A stretch of DNA of 64,000 bases from Roseiarcus sp963709655 (GTDB lineage Bacteria; Pseudomonadota; Alphaproteobacteria; Rhizobiales; Beijerinckiaceae): assembly GCA_963709655.1 (NCBI GenBank), contig CAVPXF010000036.1:95327-159326 (forward strand), written 5' to 3'. The position numbers and the translations under genes are program-made. The notes under the pieces were generated by a model. That model did not search any database, was not told the DNA's origin, and saw nothing but the letters and a program-made list of their open reading frames with translations. Position 1 is the first letter of the stretch, and every line of letters begins with the position of its first letter. Of this stretch, positions 9,812-19,562 are shown in pieces.

Positions 9812-10467
9812 GACGCAAACAGTTTCTCGTACATGTTGCGCAGGATCCCGGCGGTCGCGCCCCAAATATAGTGCCCTTCGTGCGGCATTGCATAAAATTT
9901 TCGCACCCGGCCCTGCCACTCGCGCTCGTCCACCCGATGATTGGCGGCGTCCATGAGAAAGGCCAACGGCGTCTCGAACGTTTCGTCGACCTCGCGCGCG
10001 TTGACCGAAAGGGCGAAGCCGGGATCGACAAGGGCCACGAGCGGCGCAATCCGAAAACCGGTCCCCGTCAGGTAGGGGTCGAGCCATCCGAGCGGCTCGA
10101 CAAGACGGGCGTCGAGTCCGACCTCCTCCCAGGCTTCGCGCAGGGCGGCCGCCAGCGGAGCCTCGCCGGGATCGATCTTGCCGCCTGGGAAGGCGATCTG
10201 GCCGGAATGGGCGCGCAGGTGCGAGGCGCGCATGGTGAGCAGCACGCTCAGCCCTTCCGGCCGCCCGACGACCGCCGCGAGCACTGCAGCCGGCCGCGCG
10301 CTCGCCAACAGCGCGGCGTCCGGCACAACGCCGCTGAGGAGAAAATCGCTGGACTTCGGTGTCTCCGGTCCGGTCAGGTCGTCGACAGTGAGCGTCGGCC
10401 TCAACTTTCGCCGCGCCAGCGCCCGAAACAATTCGCGATCCAGCCGCGTCCTGTCGATGATGGTCAA
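9808..10467 (-). CDS. NUDIX hydrolase, coenzyme A pyrophosphatase type
   Basis: 219 residues from a TTG start. The NUDIX box runs from GGKIDPGE into REAWEEVGL (GX5EX7REUXEEXGU pattern), preceded by the HSGQIAFPGGK signature of the CoA-pyrophosphatase (NudL/YeaB) group. Likely reaction: cleavage of CoA or its derivatives to 4'-phosphopantetheine and 3',5'-ADP. The TTG at 10467 was chosen because it overlaps the TGA of the DUF1285 gene (TTGA) and has a GAGGGG Shine-Dalgarno just upstream. The open frame continues further upstream but would lie inside the DUF1285 gene. The stop overlaps the next gene by ATGA. Start certainty is moderate. Confidence 0.88.
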   Translation of the reverse strand: MTIIDRTRLDRELFRALARRKLRPTLTVDDLTGPETPKSSDFLLSGVVPDAALLASARPAAVLAAVVGRPEGLSVLLTMRASHLRAHSGQIAFPGGKIDPGEAPLAAALREAWEEVGLDARLVEPLGWLDPYLTGTGFRIAPLVALVDPGFALSVNAREVDETFETPLAFLMDAANHRVDEREWQGRVRKFYAMPHEGHYIWGATAGILRNMYEKLFAS

Positions 10468-11093
10468 AGCCCCTCGATCTCGCTCGCCGGACACATGGGA
10501 AAGAAGACGCCGCCCGAGCGCACGCCGAACCAGACATCCTCTCCCACGCGCTCCGAGGCTCCCAGCGCGACGAGATCGTAGAACAGCGCCCGCTTCACCA
10601 GCGCCCACAGATCGCCGCGTATGCGGATATAGGGTTTCAACCCCTCGGCGGCGCCGCGCTCGAACCTCAAAGGATGCTCGATTCCCGCGGTCACGACATC
10701 CTCGACATTCGTGCGGAACGTCAGGGCGGTCTCGCCGCCCTTCGTTTCGACCTGCATCTCGACCGCCAGGAACGGCGCATCGTCAACCCGGATTCCCACC
10801 TTCTCGACCGGCGTGACAAGAACGTAACGATCGCGGTCCTTGCGAAGAATTGAGGCGAACAACCGAACCAGCGGCACCCGGCCGATCGGCGAGCCGCCGT
10901 AATGCCACACGCCGTCGGCGGCGATGCGCATGTCGATGTCGCCGCAGTCCGGCGGGTCCCAGAGATGAACAGGCGCGGGGCCGTCCCTGCGGCGCGCCGC
11001 GGCCTCGTTGAGCCCCCCGATCGCCCCTTCGGGAGATTTCGAGGGCTTCGCCATATTCTGGCGCTCGTTTGTGGGCGAGTTTGTCATCGGCAT
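10464..11093 (-). CDS. DUF1285 domain-containing protein
   Basis: 209 residues and soluble. Recognisable DUF1285 features are CGDIDMRIAADGVWHYGGSP near residue 50, RLFASILRKDRDRYVLVTPVEK in the middle, and LKPYIRIRGDLWALVKRALFYDLV towards the C-terminus. The biochemical function of the family is not established. First gene of the DUF1285-NUDIX-DUF6111-cca operon, transcribed divergently from moxR across about 110 bp. The ATG at 11093 is used; a second in-frame ATG (MAKPSKS) 13 codons later is also possible because the first residues are poorly conserved-looking. Confidence 0.88.
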   Translation of the reverse strand: MPMTNSPTNERQNMAKPSKSPEGAIGGLNEAAARRRDGPAPVHLWDPPDCGDIDMRIAADGVWHYGGSPIGRVPLVRLFASILRKDRDRYVLVTPVEKVGIRVDDAPFLAVEMQVETKGGETALTFRTNVEDVVTAGIEHPLRFERGAAEGLKPYIRIRGDLWALVKRALFYDLVALGASERVGEDVWFGVRSGGVFFPMCPASEIEGL

Positions 11094-11158
11094 GCTACGG
11101 GTCGGCGGAAGGTGGCACGATTAATGTAGTGCGAACGGCGCGCGGGCGAAACCAGTGA

Positions 11159-11194
11159 GGCGTTTTGTGACGAAAAGGCGTTTTGTGACGAAAA
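11159..11194. repeat. Perfect 18-bp direct repeat upstream of moxR
   Basis: The 18-mer ggcgttttgtgacgaaaa occurs twice with no spacer (11159-11176 and 11177-11194), 10 bases before the moxR ATG. The intervening gggaagtgga provides the ribosome-binding site. It may be a regulator site or a recent slippage duplication. Confidence 0.85.
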
Positions 11195-11204
11195 GGGAAG
11201 TGGA

Positions 11205-12206
11205 ATGAGCGCGGCGGGCGCTCCGGACTCGGAGATCTGGACTCGCGACCTCGACGTCGTTCTCGAACGCGTCTCGGCGGCGCGGGCCGAGACCGGCTCC
11301 ATCATCATGGGACAGACCCGCGTCGTCGATCTGAGCCTGACCGTGCTGCTCGCGGGCGGTCACGGACTTTTGATCGGAGTTCCGGGTCTCGCCAAGACGA
11401 AGCTCGTCGAGACGCTCGGCATCGTCGTGGGGCTGGACGCAAGGCGCGTGCAATTCACGCCGGACCTGATGCCCTCCGACATTCTTGGCTCCGAGGTCAT
11501 GGAGGAAGGGCTCGACGGCAAGCGAGCTTTCCGCTTCATCCGCGGGCCGATCTTTGCCCAGCTCTTGATGGCCGACGAGATCAACCGCGCCAGCCCCCGC
11601 ACCCAGTCCGCGCTCTTGCAGGCGATGCAGGAGCATCATGTGACGGTCGCGGGCGTGCGCCACGACCTGCCGCGTCCTTTCCATGTGCTGGCGACGCAAA
11701 ACCCGCTGGAGCAGGAGGGCGCCTATCCGCTGCCTGAGGCGCAGCTCGACCGGTTCCTGTTGCAGATCGACGTCGGATATCCGGACCGCGACGCCGAGCG
11801 CCGGATTCTCATCGAGACGACCGGCGAGCGGGAGAAGCAGCCGAGGCCGATCATGACTGCTGACGAACTCCTTCAGGCGCAGCGCGTCGTTCGCCGGTCC
11901 CCGATCGGCGAGCGGATCGTCGAGGCGATCCTCGACCTCGTGCGCGCCGCACGGCCAGGCGAAGGCGATGCGGAGCTGGCGAAGGGGATCGGCTGGGGAC
12001 CGGGGCCGCGCGCCGCGCAGGCGCTGATGCTGGCGGCGCGCGCCCGAGCGCTGGTCGACGGCCGCCTCTCGCCGTCGCTCGACGACGTCGAGGCGCTGGC
12101 TGAGCCGGCGCTCAAACACCGGATGGCCCTCACCTTCGCCGCCCGCGCCGATGGCGAGACCATTCCTGCGGTGATCGAGCGCGTTGTCGCGAAGACGCTC
12201 CGATGA
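11205..12206 (+). CDS. MoxR-family AAA+ ATPase
   Basis: 333 residues. Walker A is GVPGLAKT (58-65), Walker B/sensor is LLMADEINRA (120-129), followed by SPRTQSALLQAMQE and the ATQNP sensor 1 region; the C-terminal AAA lid ends at ~330. MoxR ATPases are chaperone-like and usually act with a von Willebrand factor A (VWA) type partner in maturation or insertion of enzyme complexes. Here the partner set follows directly: DUF58, a BatA-like/DUF4159 protein and another large membrane protein on the same strand. The ATG at 11205 has a GGGAAG-type ribosome-binding site immediately upstream. The client of the system is not evident from this window. Confidence 0.93.
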   Translation: MSAAGAPDSEIWTRDLDVVLERVSAARAETGSIIMGQTRVVDLSLTVLLAGGHGLLIGVPGLAKTKLVETLGIVVGLDARRVQFTPDLMPSDILGSEVMEEGLDGKRAFRFIRGPIFAQLLMADEINRASPRTQSALLQAMQEHHVTVAGVRHDLPRPFHVLATQNPLEQEGAYPLPEAQLDRFLLQIDVGYPDRDAERRILIETTGEREKQPRPIMTADELLQAQRVVRRSPIGERIVEAILDLVRAARPGEGDAELAKGIGWGPGPRAAQALMLAARARALVDGRLSPSLDDVEALAEPALKHRMALTFAARADGETIPAVIERVVAKTLR

Positions 12207-12243
12207 CGAGGCGCGCTGGTCGACCGAGCCGACCAAGGGCCCG

Positions 12244-13146
12244 ATGACCGTCTCCCCATCCATTCGACTGGAAGCCGCGGATCTTTCTGCCCGACTGCCG
12301 GGCCTGATCGTCGCGGCGCGCAACGTCGCGCAGACCGTTCGCCACGGCGTCCACGGCCGTCGCAAGGCCGGCTCGGGCGAGACCTTCTGGCAATTCCGTC
12401 CGTTCGTCTCGGGGGAGCCCTCGTCCCGGGTCGATTGGCGCCGCTCCGCACGCGAGGAGCACGCGTTCGTCCGCGAACGCGAATGGGAATCGGCCCACAC
12501 CGTGTGGATCTGGTTCGACCGGTCGCCCTCGATGCGGTTCGGCTCGAGCCTTTCGCCGGTCTCCAAGATCGATCGCGCCGCGGTGATCGCGCTCGCCTTC
12601 GCCGACCTCTGCGTAGAAAGCGGCGAACGCGCCGGCCTTCTCGGCCTGACGCGGCCGACGGCGACGCACGGGGTGATCGAAAGCCTCGCCGAAGCGATCG
12701 CGACCGACGAGCGCCGCCAGGGTCCCTCGAACGCGACACTACCCCCCGCAGCGCCCGCCCGCGCCCGTTCGCTCGTCCTGCTCGTGGGCGATTTTCTCGG
12801 TGAGCCCGCCGAGACCGAACAGGCGCTGCGCGCCATCGCCGCGGAGGGCGCGGTCGGCGAGCTCGTCGTCGTCGTCGATCCGATCGAGGAGACCTATCCG
12901 TTCGCCGGCAATGTCGAGTTCCTTCATCCGGCGGGATCGGCGCGGCTTTTGACGCCGAGGGCGCAGAATCTGCGCGACGCCTATCTCGAGCGGCTTTCCG
13001 CGCACCGCGACGCCTTGCGGCGGATCTGCTCACGCCTCGGCTGGGGCGTGAGCCTGCATCGGACCGACGCCTCCGCGGCGGAGGCGCTGCTGGCGCTCAG
13101 GATGCGTCTTTCTGCGCCCGAGATCGGCGCCTACCGGAGCGCCTGA
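12244..13146 (+). CDS. DUF58 domain protein (VWA-like partner of MoxR)
   Basis: 300 residues. The DUF58 signature is visible in the N-terminal half: GSGETFWQFRPFVSGEPSSR, VDWRRSAR, then WIWFDRSPSM, a VWA-like strand with DxSxS-type metal-site residues. DUF58 proteins form VWA-like domains that pair with MoxR ATPases. The ATG at 12244 is preferred over an in-frame TTG at 12184, which would overlap moxR by 23 bases; AAGGG lies just before the ATG. It is 4 bp upstream of the next gene. No membrane segment was seen, so it is probably cytoplasmic or peripheral. Confidence 0.9.
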   Translation: MTVSPSIRLEAADLSARLPGLIVAARNVAQTVRHGVHGRRKAGSGETFWQFRPFVSGEPSSRVDWRRSAREEHAFVREREWESAHTVWIWFDRSPSMRFGSSLSPVSKIDRAAVIALAFADLCVESGERAGLLGLTRPTATHGVIESLAEAIATDERRQGPSNATLPPAAPARARSLVLLVGDFLGEPAETEQALRAIAAEGAVGELVVVVDPIEETYPFAGNVEFLHPAGSARLLTPRAQNLRDAYLERLSAHRDALRRICSRLGWGVSLHRTDASAAEALLALRMRLSAPEIGAYRSA

Positions 13147-13150
13147 GCCC

Positions 13151-15931
13151 ATGTTCGGCCTTCCGCTAGCCTTTGCAGCGCCGGCTGTGCTCGTCGCCCT
13201 CGCGGGCCTCGGCGCGCTGTATTACCTCTTGCGCGTCACCCCGCCGGCGCCGCGTCGCGTGCCGTTTCCGCCGCTCCGGCTCCTCATGGGGCTCGCGGCG
13301 AGGGAGACCGAACCCGCGAGGACGCCGTGGCCGATCCTGGCCTTGCGCCTTGCGGTCGCAGCGCTGATCATCGTCTCGATGGCCCAGCCATTATGGCGCA
13401 ACCTCGCCGCGCTTAAGGGTTCGGGTCCGCTGCTTGTCCTCTTCGACGACGGCTGGCCGGCTGCCGGGACGTTCGAGAAGCGCGTCGAATACGCCCGGGA
13501 GCAGATGCTGGCCGCAGCCCGCGCCGGGCGGCCAGTCGCGATCAAACCCTTTTCGGAGGGCGGGCGCGACATCGTTCCCATGAACGCCGGCGAGATCGAG
13601 GGTCGCCTGCGGTCGCTTGCTCCGTCGCCTTTTGCTCCGTCGCGCGATGCAGCAGCGGGCTCCGTCGAGCGGTACCTTGCGGCGACGCCGGGGGCGGACG
13701 TACTGTGGATCGCCGACGGGGTCGAACTCGGCGGCGCACACGATTTTGCCGCGCGGATGTCGCGGCTTGCGCGCCCGGTCGATGTGATTGCCGACGGGAG
13801 CGGGGTTCGTGCTATCGCCGGCGCGGACAACGAGGCCGGAGCGTTGAAGGCGCATCTCATCCGCTCCGACGCGGCCGCGCCTCCGGTGGGCGTCGTCAGG
13901 GCGCTCGATGCCCAGGGTCGCGAGATCGGGCGTGCGCCCTTCGACTTCGGCGCAAACCTGGCTGTCGATGTCCGCTTCGAGCTGCCGGTCGAGTTGCGCA
14001 ACCAGGTCCAGAGACTCGTGATCGATAGCGACCGTTCGGCCGGCGCGGTTTGGCTCCTCGACGACGGCGCCCGACGGCGCCGGGTGGCGATCGCCTCTGG
14101 CGCAACAGCCGACACCGCTGAGCCGCTGATCGCCCCCGGTTACTATATCAGGCGGGCGCTCGCGCCTTACGACGACGTCAGCGAATGGCGCGATTCGGCC
14201 AGCGATCCGATCGTTTCGCTGCTGGCGGAGAAACCCTCGGTTCTCGTCCTGGCCGACATGAGCGTCGCGCCGGGGCCGGAGCGCGACGCGATCGGCAGGT
14301 TTCTCGACGACGGCGGCGTCCTCGTCCGCTTCGCGGGGGCGCGTCTCGCCGCTGGCGACGACGACCTCACTCCGACGGCGCTGAGAAGGGGCGGCCGGAC
14401 GCTCGGGGGCGCGCTGTCGTGGGAGACCCCGAAACACGTGGCGCCCTTCGAGAAGGGCAGCCCTTTTTTCGGTCTCGCCGTCCCGGATGAAGTGACCGTG
14501 AGCCGACAGGTGCTGGCCGAGCCGGAGGAGGGCCTTGTCGAAAAGACCTGGGCACGCCTCGTCGACGGCACGCCGCTTGTCACGGCCGCGCGACGCGGCA
14601 AAGGCCTTATCGTCCTCTTCCACGTCACCGCCGATACGACCTGGTCGAACTTGCCGCTGTCCGGGTTGTTCGTCGACATGCTGCGCCGGGTGGTCGCCGA
14701 GGCGGGCTCTCCCGCCGCCGAAGCCGGCGCCAAGGCCGCGCGCGAAGGCGGCGCGAGCCGTCCGCCCTGGCGCACGCTGAACGGCTTCGGCGCGCTCGGC
14801 GTTCCGCCTGTGCAAGCCCAGCCGATCGGCGACGGCTTCGTCGGCGTCGGCGACGCCGCGCATCCGCCAGGCCTGTACGGCGTCCCGGAGTCGCTGCGCG
14901 CCGTCAATGCGCTGGCCCCGGGGCAGTCGATCGCCCGCGCCGACTACAGCCCGCTCAAGATCCGTTTCGGCGCGCTCGACGCCGCCCCTCCGGTCGATTT
15001 GCGCGCCTGGCTGCTGCCGATCGCGCTCCTAGGGCTGATGATCGACGCGCTCGTCTCCCTCGGAATCGCCGGGGCCTCCGGATGGAGCCGCGGAGGCGCC
15101 ATCGCCGTCATCTCCCTCGCGCTGGCGCTCGGCGCTGCGTCCTTCCCGCGTACGGCTTTCGCCGCGGACCCGCCGGTCAGCGCCCGCGACATGGATTCGG
15201 CCCTCTCGACCCGGCTTGCCTATGTTATAACCGGAGACGCCGCGGTCGACGAGACCTCCCGGCTCGGGCTCTCGGCGCTGACCCGCGTCCTATCGAATCG
15301 CACCTCGGCGGAGCTCGCCGAGCCGATCGGCCTAGACCCGGGGCGTGACGAGCTCGCCTTCTACCCGCTTCTCTACTGGCCGATCGTGGCGCGGCAGGCC
15401 CAGCCCTCGCCCGAAGCGCGCTCCCGACTTGCCGCCTATATGAAGAACGGCGGCACCGTGCTGTTCGACACTCGCGACGCGTTGACCGCGAGCCCCGGCG
15501 GGTCGCCGACGCCGGAAGCGCTGTGGCTGCGGGCGCTCCTCGACGGCGTCGATGTGCCAGCGCTCGAGCCGACGCCCCGCGACCACGTGCTGACCAAGAC
15601 CTTCTACCTGCTCGACCGCATCGTCGGCCGCACCGCCATCGGCCAGACCTGGGTCGAGGCGCTGCCGACACCCGATCCGAACGACCGCGTGCAGCGGCCG
15701 GTGCGCGCCGGCGACAGCGTGTCTCCGATCATCATCGTCTCCGACGATCTCGCCGGAGGCTGGGCGACCGACGACGAGGGCCACCCGCTCTATCCGCTGA
15801 TCCCCGGCGGCGCGCGGCAGCGGGAGCTCGCTCTCCGCAGCGGCGTCAATATCGTCATGTACGCGCTGACGGGCAACTACAAGGCGGATCAGGTCCACGC
15901 CAAGGACCTTATCGAAAGGCTGACGCGGTGA
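13151..15931 (+). CDS. BatA-like / DUF4159 membrane protein
   Basis: 926 residues. The N-terminus is BatA-like (two hydrophobic helices at ~5-27 and ~62-80, with PFPPLRLLMGL between them). A large extracytoplasmic middle region follows. Two more helices lie at ~617-640 and ~652-675, the second resembling an internal signal. The C-terminal ~230 residues match DUF4159 (ELAFYPLLYWPIVA..., YMKNGGTVLFDTRD). In alphaproteobacteria this protein sits between DUF58 and a second VWA-like membrane protein in MoxR operons. It probably forms part of an envelope-located complex remodelled by MoxR. Its stop overlaps the next start (GTGA), so translation is coupled. Confidence 0.88.
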   Translation: MFGLPLAFAAPAVLVALAGLGALYYLLRVTPPAPRRVPFPPLRLLMGLAARETEPARTPWPILALRLAVAALIIVSMAQPLWRNLAALKGSGPLLVLFDDGWPAAGTFEKRVEYAREQMLAAARAGRPVAIKPFSEGGRDIVPMNAGEIEGRLRSLAPSPFAPSRDAAAGSVERYLAATPGADVLWIADGVELGGAHDFAARMSRLARPVDVIADGSGVRAIAGADNEAGALKAHLIRSDAAAPPVGVVRALDAQGREIGRAPFDFGANLAVDVRFELPVELRNQVQRLVIDSDRSAGAVWLLDDGARRRRVAIASGATADTAEPLIAPGYYIRRALAPYDDVSEWRDSASDPIVSLLAEKPSVLVLADMSVAPGPERDAIGRFLDDGGVLVRFAGARLAAGDDDLTPTALRRGGRTLGGALSWETPKHVAPFEKGSPFFGLAVPDEVTVSRQVLAEPEEGLVEKTWARLVDGTPLVTAARRGKGLIVLFHVTADTTWSNLPLSGLFVDMLRRVVAEAGSPAAEAGAKAAREGGASRPPWRTLNGFGALGVPPVQAQPIGDGFVGVGDAAHPPGLYGVPESLRAVNALAPGQSIARADYSPLKIRFGALDAAPPVDLRAWLLPIALLGLMIDALVSLGIAGASGWSRGGAIAVISLALALGAASFPRTAFAADPPVSARDMDSALSTRLAYVITGDAAVDETSRLGLSALTRVLSNRTSAELAEPIGLDPGRDELAFYPLLYWPIVARQAQPSPEARSRLAAYMKNGGTVLFDTRDALTASPGGSPTPEALWLRALLDGVDVPALEPTPRDHVLTKTFYLLDRIVGRTAIGQTWVEALPTPDPNDRVQRPVRAGDSVSPIIIVSDDLAGGWATDDEGHPLYPLIPGGARQRELALRSGVNIVMYALTGNYKADQVHAKDLIERLTR

Positions 15932-18034
15932 CGTCTTGGTCGGTCGACTTCGCGCCACTGATCCCGGCCCCGTTCCTTTATGCGCTCGCCGCCGCGGCGC
16001 TCGCGATCTCAGTCGCCCTTTTCTGGCGCAGGACGCGCGGCGCCTGGCTGAGGACGCTTGCCTTCGGCCTCGCGCTTCTAGGCTTGTGCGATCCAAACCT
16101 CGTGCAGGAGAACCGACGGCCGCTCAAGGACATCGTGGCGGTCGTGGTCGACCGTTCAGAGAGCCAGAACATCGGCGGCCGACCCGCCCAGACCGACAAG
16201 GCGCGCGACGAGGTCGAGGCGCGCCTAAAGGCGCTCGGCGACGTGGACATGCGTGTCGTCGAAACCTCGCGGGCCAATTCCGACGTCGAAGGCACGCGCC
16301 TGTTCACCGCCTTGCGCGACGCGCTCGCCGACGCGCCGCTCGAGCGGATCGGCGGCGCGATCATGATCACCGACGGCGACGTCCACGACATTCCCGGCTC
16401 CGCCGCCGCGCTTGGGTTCGATGCGCCGCTGCACGCCCTGATCACCGGCCATGAGGGCGAGCGCCAGCGGCGGATCGAGCTGATCGAGGCGCCGCGCTAT
16501 GGCATCGTCGGCAAGGACCAGACGATCGTCGCGCGCATCGTCGACAGCGCCGGTCCGGGCGCGCCGGTCAGCCTCGCTGTACGCCGCGACGGCGAGACGA
16601 TCGCCACGATGGGCGCCGAGACCGGCCAGCGGATCGAGGTGAAGGCGCCGATCGAACACGCCGGCGTCAACGTGATCGAGCTCGAGATCGCCCCAGTCGA
16701 GGGGGAACTTGCGACCGACGGCGACCGCGCCGTGGTCAACATCGACGGCGTGCGCGACAAGCTGCGCGTGTTGCTCGTCTCCGGCAAACCGCATCCCGGC
16801 GAGCGCATGTGGCGCAATCTCCTGAAGTCGGACGCCAACGTCGACCTTGTCCATTTCACCATCCTGCGTCCGCCGGAGAAGAGCGGCGACGCCGTGCCGA
16901 TCAACGAGCTGTCGCTGATCGCCTTCCCGGTGGCCGACCTGTTCGGCCCGAAGATCAAGGACTTCGACCTGATCATCTTCGACCGCTACGCGCAGCAGTC
17001 GATCCTGCCGTACACTTATCTCGACAATATCGTGAACTACGTCCGCAATGGCGGCGCCTTGCTGATGGCCGAGGGCCCGGAATACTCGGCCCCGGATGGC
17101 CTGTTCTATTCGCCGCTCGGCGCGATCGCACCCGCGGCGCCGACCTCGGACGACATCGAGACCCCGTTCCGGGCGCAGATCCCTGAGCTTGGTCTTCGCC
17201 ATCCGGTCACGCGGGGGCTCATCTCGCCCGACGAAGGCAAAAGCCCGCCCGCCTGGGGCCACTGGTTCCGGCTCGTCGGCGCGACGGCGACCGACGGGCA
17301 GACTGTGATGACGGGTCCCGGCGGCAAGCCCCTCCTGATTCTCGTCGCGAGTCGACAAGGGCCGAGTCGGGTTGCTGCTCACCGACCAAATGTGGCTGTG
17401 GGCGCGCGGCTACGACGGCGGGGGTCCCTATCTCGACCTTCTGCGCCGTCTGGCGCACTGGCTGATGAAAGAGCCGGAACTCGAGGAGGAGGCCCTCCGG
17501 GCCACCGCTCGCGGACGCACGATCACTGTCGAGCGGCAGAGTGTGAGCGGCGAGCCTCGCGATACGGTCTTGACCGGCCCGGGCGGCCTGAAGACGAAGC
17601 TCGATCTCGCGCCCGTCGCGCCCGGCCTATCCCGAGCGCGGACGACCGTCGACCGGTTCGGACTTTATCGCGCCGACGACGGCGCGCATGTCGCGCTCGT
17701 CAACGTCGGCCCCGAGAACCCGCTGGAAATGCGCGATGTCGTCTCGACTCCGGAGAAGCTGCGTCCACTTGCGGAGGCGACCGGGGGATCCGTGCGGCGC
17801 CTCTCCACAGGGTCGGCCGACGACGCAAAAGTCCCCCGCATCGTCGGGCTCAACCCGGCGCCGAGCTACGCCGGAGGCGACTATATCGGCGTCAAGCGGA
17901 CCGGTTCGAGCGAACTGATCGGCGCGCGCTCGACGTCGCTCGCGTCCGGCTTCTTCGGGCTGGCGCTGCTACTCGGCGCCGTCGTCGCGGGCTGGCTCGC
18001 CGAGGCCGGGCGGTTCGACCGCCGACGGACATAA
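15928..18034 (+). CDS. Large membrane protein of the MoxR operon, frameshifted
   Basis: About 701 residues if the frame is repaired. The GTG at 15928 overlaps the previous stop. An N-terminal helix lies at ~12-32 and a C-terminal helix at ~675-695. Between them is a VWA-like strand (DIVAVVVDRSESQ) and a glutamine-amidotransferase-like region (LLVSGKPHPGERMWRNLLKSD..., VNYVRNGGALLMAEGPE). The frame changes by +1 at about 17346-17352. The upstream frame ends LLILVASR; the downstream frame resumes at VDKGRVGLLLTDQMWLWARGY, the usual continuation in this family. Conservation on both sides is good, so an assembly indel is as likely as real decay. Function is unknown beyond its MoxR/DUF58 context. 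Confidence 0.82.
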
Positions 18035-18112
18035 ATCCGACCGATGGCGGCCTTGCCGCTTGCGCGCGGCCGGTCTAGTGAAAGCCTGCTTTGCTTGGGA
18101 GGACATGCCCCC

Positions 18113-18820
18113 GTGAAAAAAGTCTACGCTAACGCGGACGCTGCGCTTGCCGGAGTCGCCAAGGACGGGATGATGGTCATGGCCGGCGGGTTCGGCCTGT
18201 GCGGGATTCCGGAGACGCTGATCGAGGCTCTGCGCAAGACGGGCGTGAAGGATCTGACCGTCGTTTCCAATAACGCCGGGGTCGACGGGGTAGGGCTCGG
18301 GGTGCTGCTCGAGACGGGCCAAATCCGGAAGATGATTTCGAGCTATGTCGGCGAGAACAAGATTTTCGCCCAGCTCTACCTGTCGGGCAAGCTGGAGCTC
18401 GAGTTCAACCCGCAGGGCACGCTGGCCGAGCGGATTCGCGCCGGCGGCGCCGGCATCCCCGCCTTCTTCACCAGAACGGGCGTCGGCACGATCGTCGCCG
18501 AGGGCAAGGAAATCCGGGACTTCAACAACGAAGCCTATGTGATGGAGACCGGCCTTGTCGCAGACGTATCGCTCATCCACGCATGGAAGGGCGACACCGA
18601 GGGCAACCTCGTCTATCGGAAGACGGCGCGGAACTTCAATCCGAACATGGCGACGGCCGGCAAGATCACGATCGCCGAGGTCGAGGAACTGGTCGAGCCC
18701 GGCGAGATCGACCCCGATCTCATTATGACGCCCGGCGTCTTCGTTCACCGAATCGTGCACACGCCGAACGCGAAAAAACACATCGAGCAGCGCACCACGC
18801 GCAAGCGCAACGCCGCCTAA
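18113..18820 (+). CDS. scoA: 3-oxoacid CoA-transferase subunit A
   Basis: 235 residues. Alpha subunit of succinyl-CoA:3-ketoacid CoA-transferase, which activates acetoacetate using succinyl-CoA in ketone-body or polyhydroxybutyrate-derived acetoacetate use. The family signature GGFGLCGIPETLI lies near the N-terminus, followed by SNNAGVDGVGLG and VGENKIF. The GTG at 18113 is chosen because GGGAGG lies 10 bases upstream (18097-18102); the frame extends upstream but lacks family sequence there. The partner scoB starts 21 bp after its stop. Close relatives act on 3-oxoadipate, so the acid substrate is inferred rather than shown. Confidence 0.93.
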   Translation: MKKVYANADAALAGVAKDGMMVMAGGFGLCGIPETLIEALRKTGVKDLTVVSNNAGVDGVGLGVLLETGQIRKMISSYVGENKIFAQLYLSGKLELEFNPQGTLAERIRAGGAGIPAFFTRTGVGTIVAEGKEIRDFNNEAYVMETGLVADVSLIHAWKGDTEGNLVYRKTARNFNPNMATAGKITIAEVEELVEPGEIDPDLIMTPGVFVHRIVHTPNAKKHIEQRTTRKRNAA

Positions 18821-18841
18821 AAGATTGGAAGGAACGCCTCC

Positions 18842-19486
18842 ATGGCCTGGACCCGCGAAGAAATGGCGGCGCGCGCCGCCACGGAGCTCAAGGACGGCTT
18901 CTACGTCAACCTCGGCATCGGCATCCCGACGCTCGTGTCCAACTTCATCCCGGAAGGAATGAGCGTCCAGCTGCAGAGCGAGAACGGCATGCTCGGCATG
19001 GGCCCTTTTCCCTTCGAGGGCGAGGAGGACCCCGATCTCATCAACGCCGGCAAGCAGACGGTGACGCAGCTGCCGACCACCAGCTTCTTCTCCAGCGCCG
19101 ATTCCTTCGCGATGATCCGCGGTGGCCATATCGATCTGGCGATTCTCGGGGCGATGCAGGTTTCGGAAACGGGCGACCTCGCCAATTGGATGATCCCCGG
19201 CAAGATGGTCAAGGGCATGGGCGGGGCGATGGACCTCGTCGCCGGCGTCAAGCGCATCGTCGTGGTGATGGAGCATTCGGCTAAGGACGGGCCGAAACTC
19301 CTCCATCATTGCCATCTGCCGCTGACCGGGGCTAAGGTGGTGGACCTTGTCGTCACCGATCTCGGCGTCTTCACGATCGACAAGCACGGCTACCGCGGCA
19401 TGGCGCTAATCGAAATCGCGCCCGGCGTCACGCTCGAGGAGATCGCGGCGAAGACGGAAGCCTCGTACCGAGTGGCGATCGAGTAG
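18842..19486 (+). CDS. scoB: 3-oxoacid CoA-transferase subunit B
   Basis: 214 residues. Beta subunit, carrying the catalytic glutamate that forms the enzyme-CoA thioester: the motif QSENGMLGMGP at about residues 44-54. Also visible are NLGIGIPTLV near the N-terminus and GGHIDLAILGAMQV. Same operon as scoA, 21 bp downstream with GGAAGGA before the ATG. The length is normal for the two-subunit form of the enzyme. The gene ends convergently with the YgfK-like gene, 76 bp apart. Confidence 0.94.
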   Translation: MAWTREEMAARAATELKDGFYVNLGIGIPTLVSNFIPEGMSVQLQSENGMLGMGPFPFEGEEDPDLINAGKQTVTQLPTTSFFSSADSFAMIRGGHIDLAILGAMQVSETGDLANWMIPGKMVKGMGGAMDLVAGVKRIVVVMEHSAKDGPKLLHHCHLPLTGAKVVDLVVTDLGVFTIDKHGYRGMALIEIAPGVTLEEIAAKTEASYRVAIE

Positions 19487-19562
19487 GCGCCTCGGGGCCG
19501 CCTGAAACAAGATCGTGTCGCGCCGCATCCCCGCATCTGGCGCTTCGGATCGAGCGACCCAG

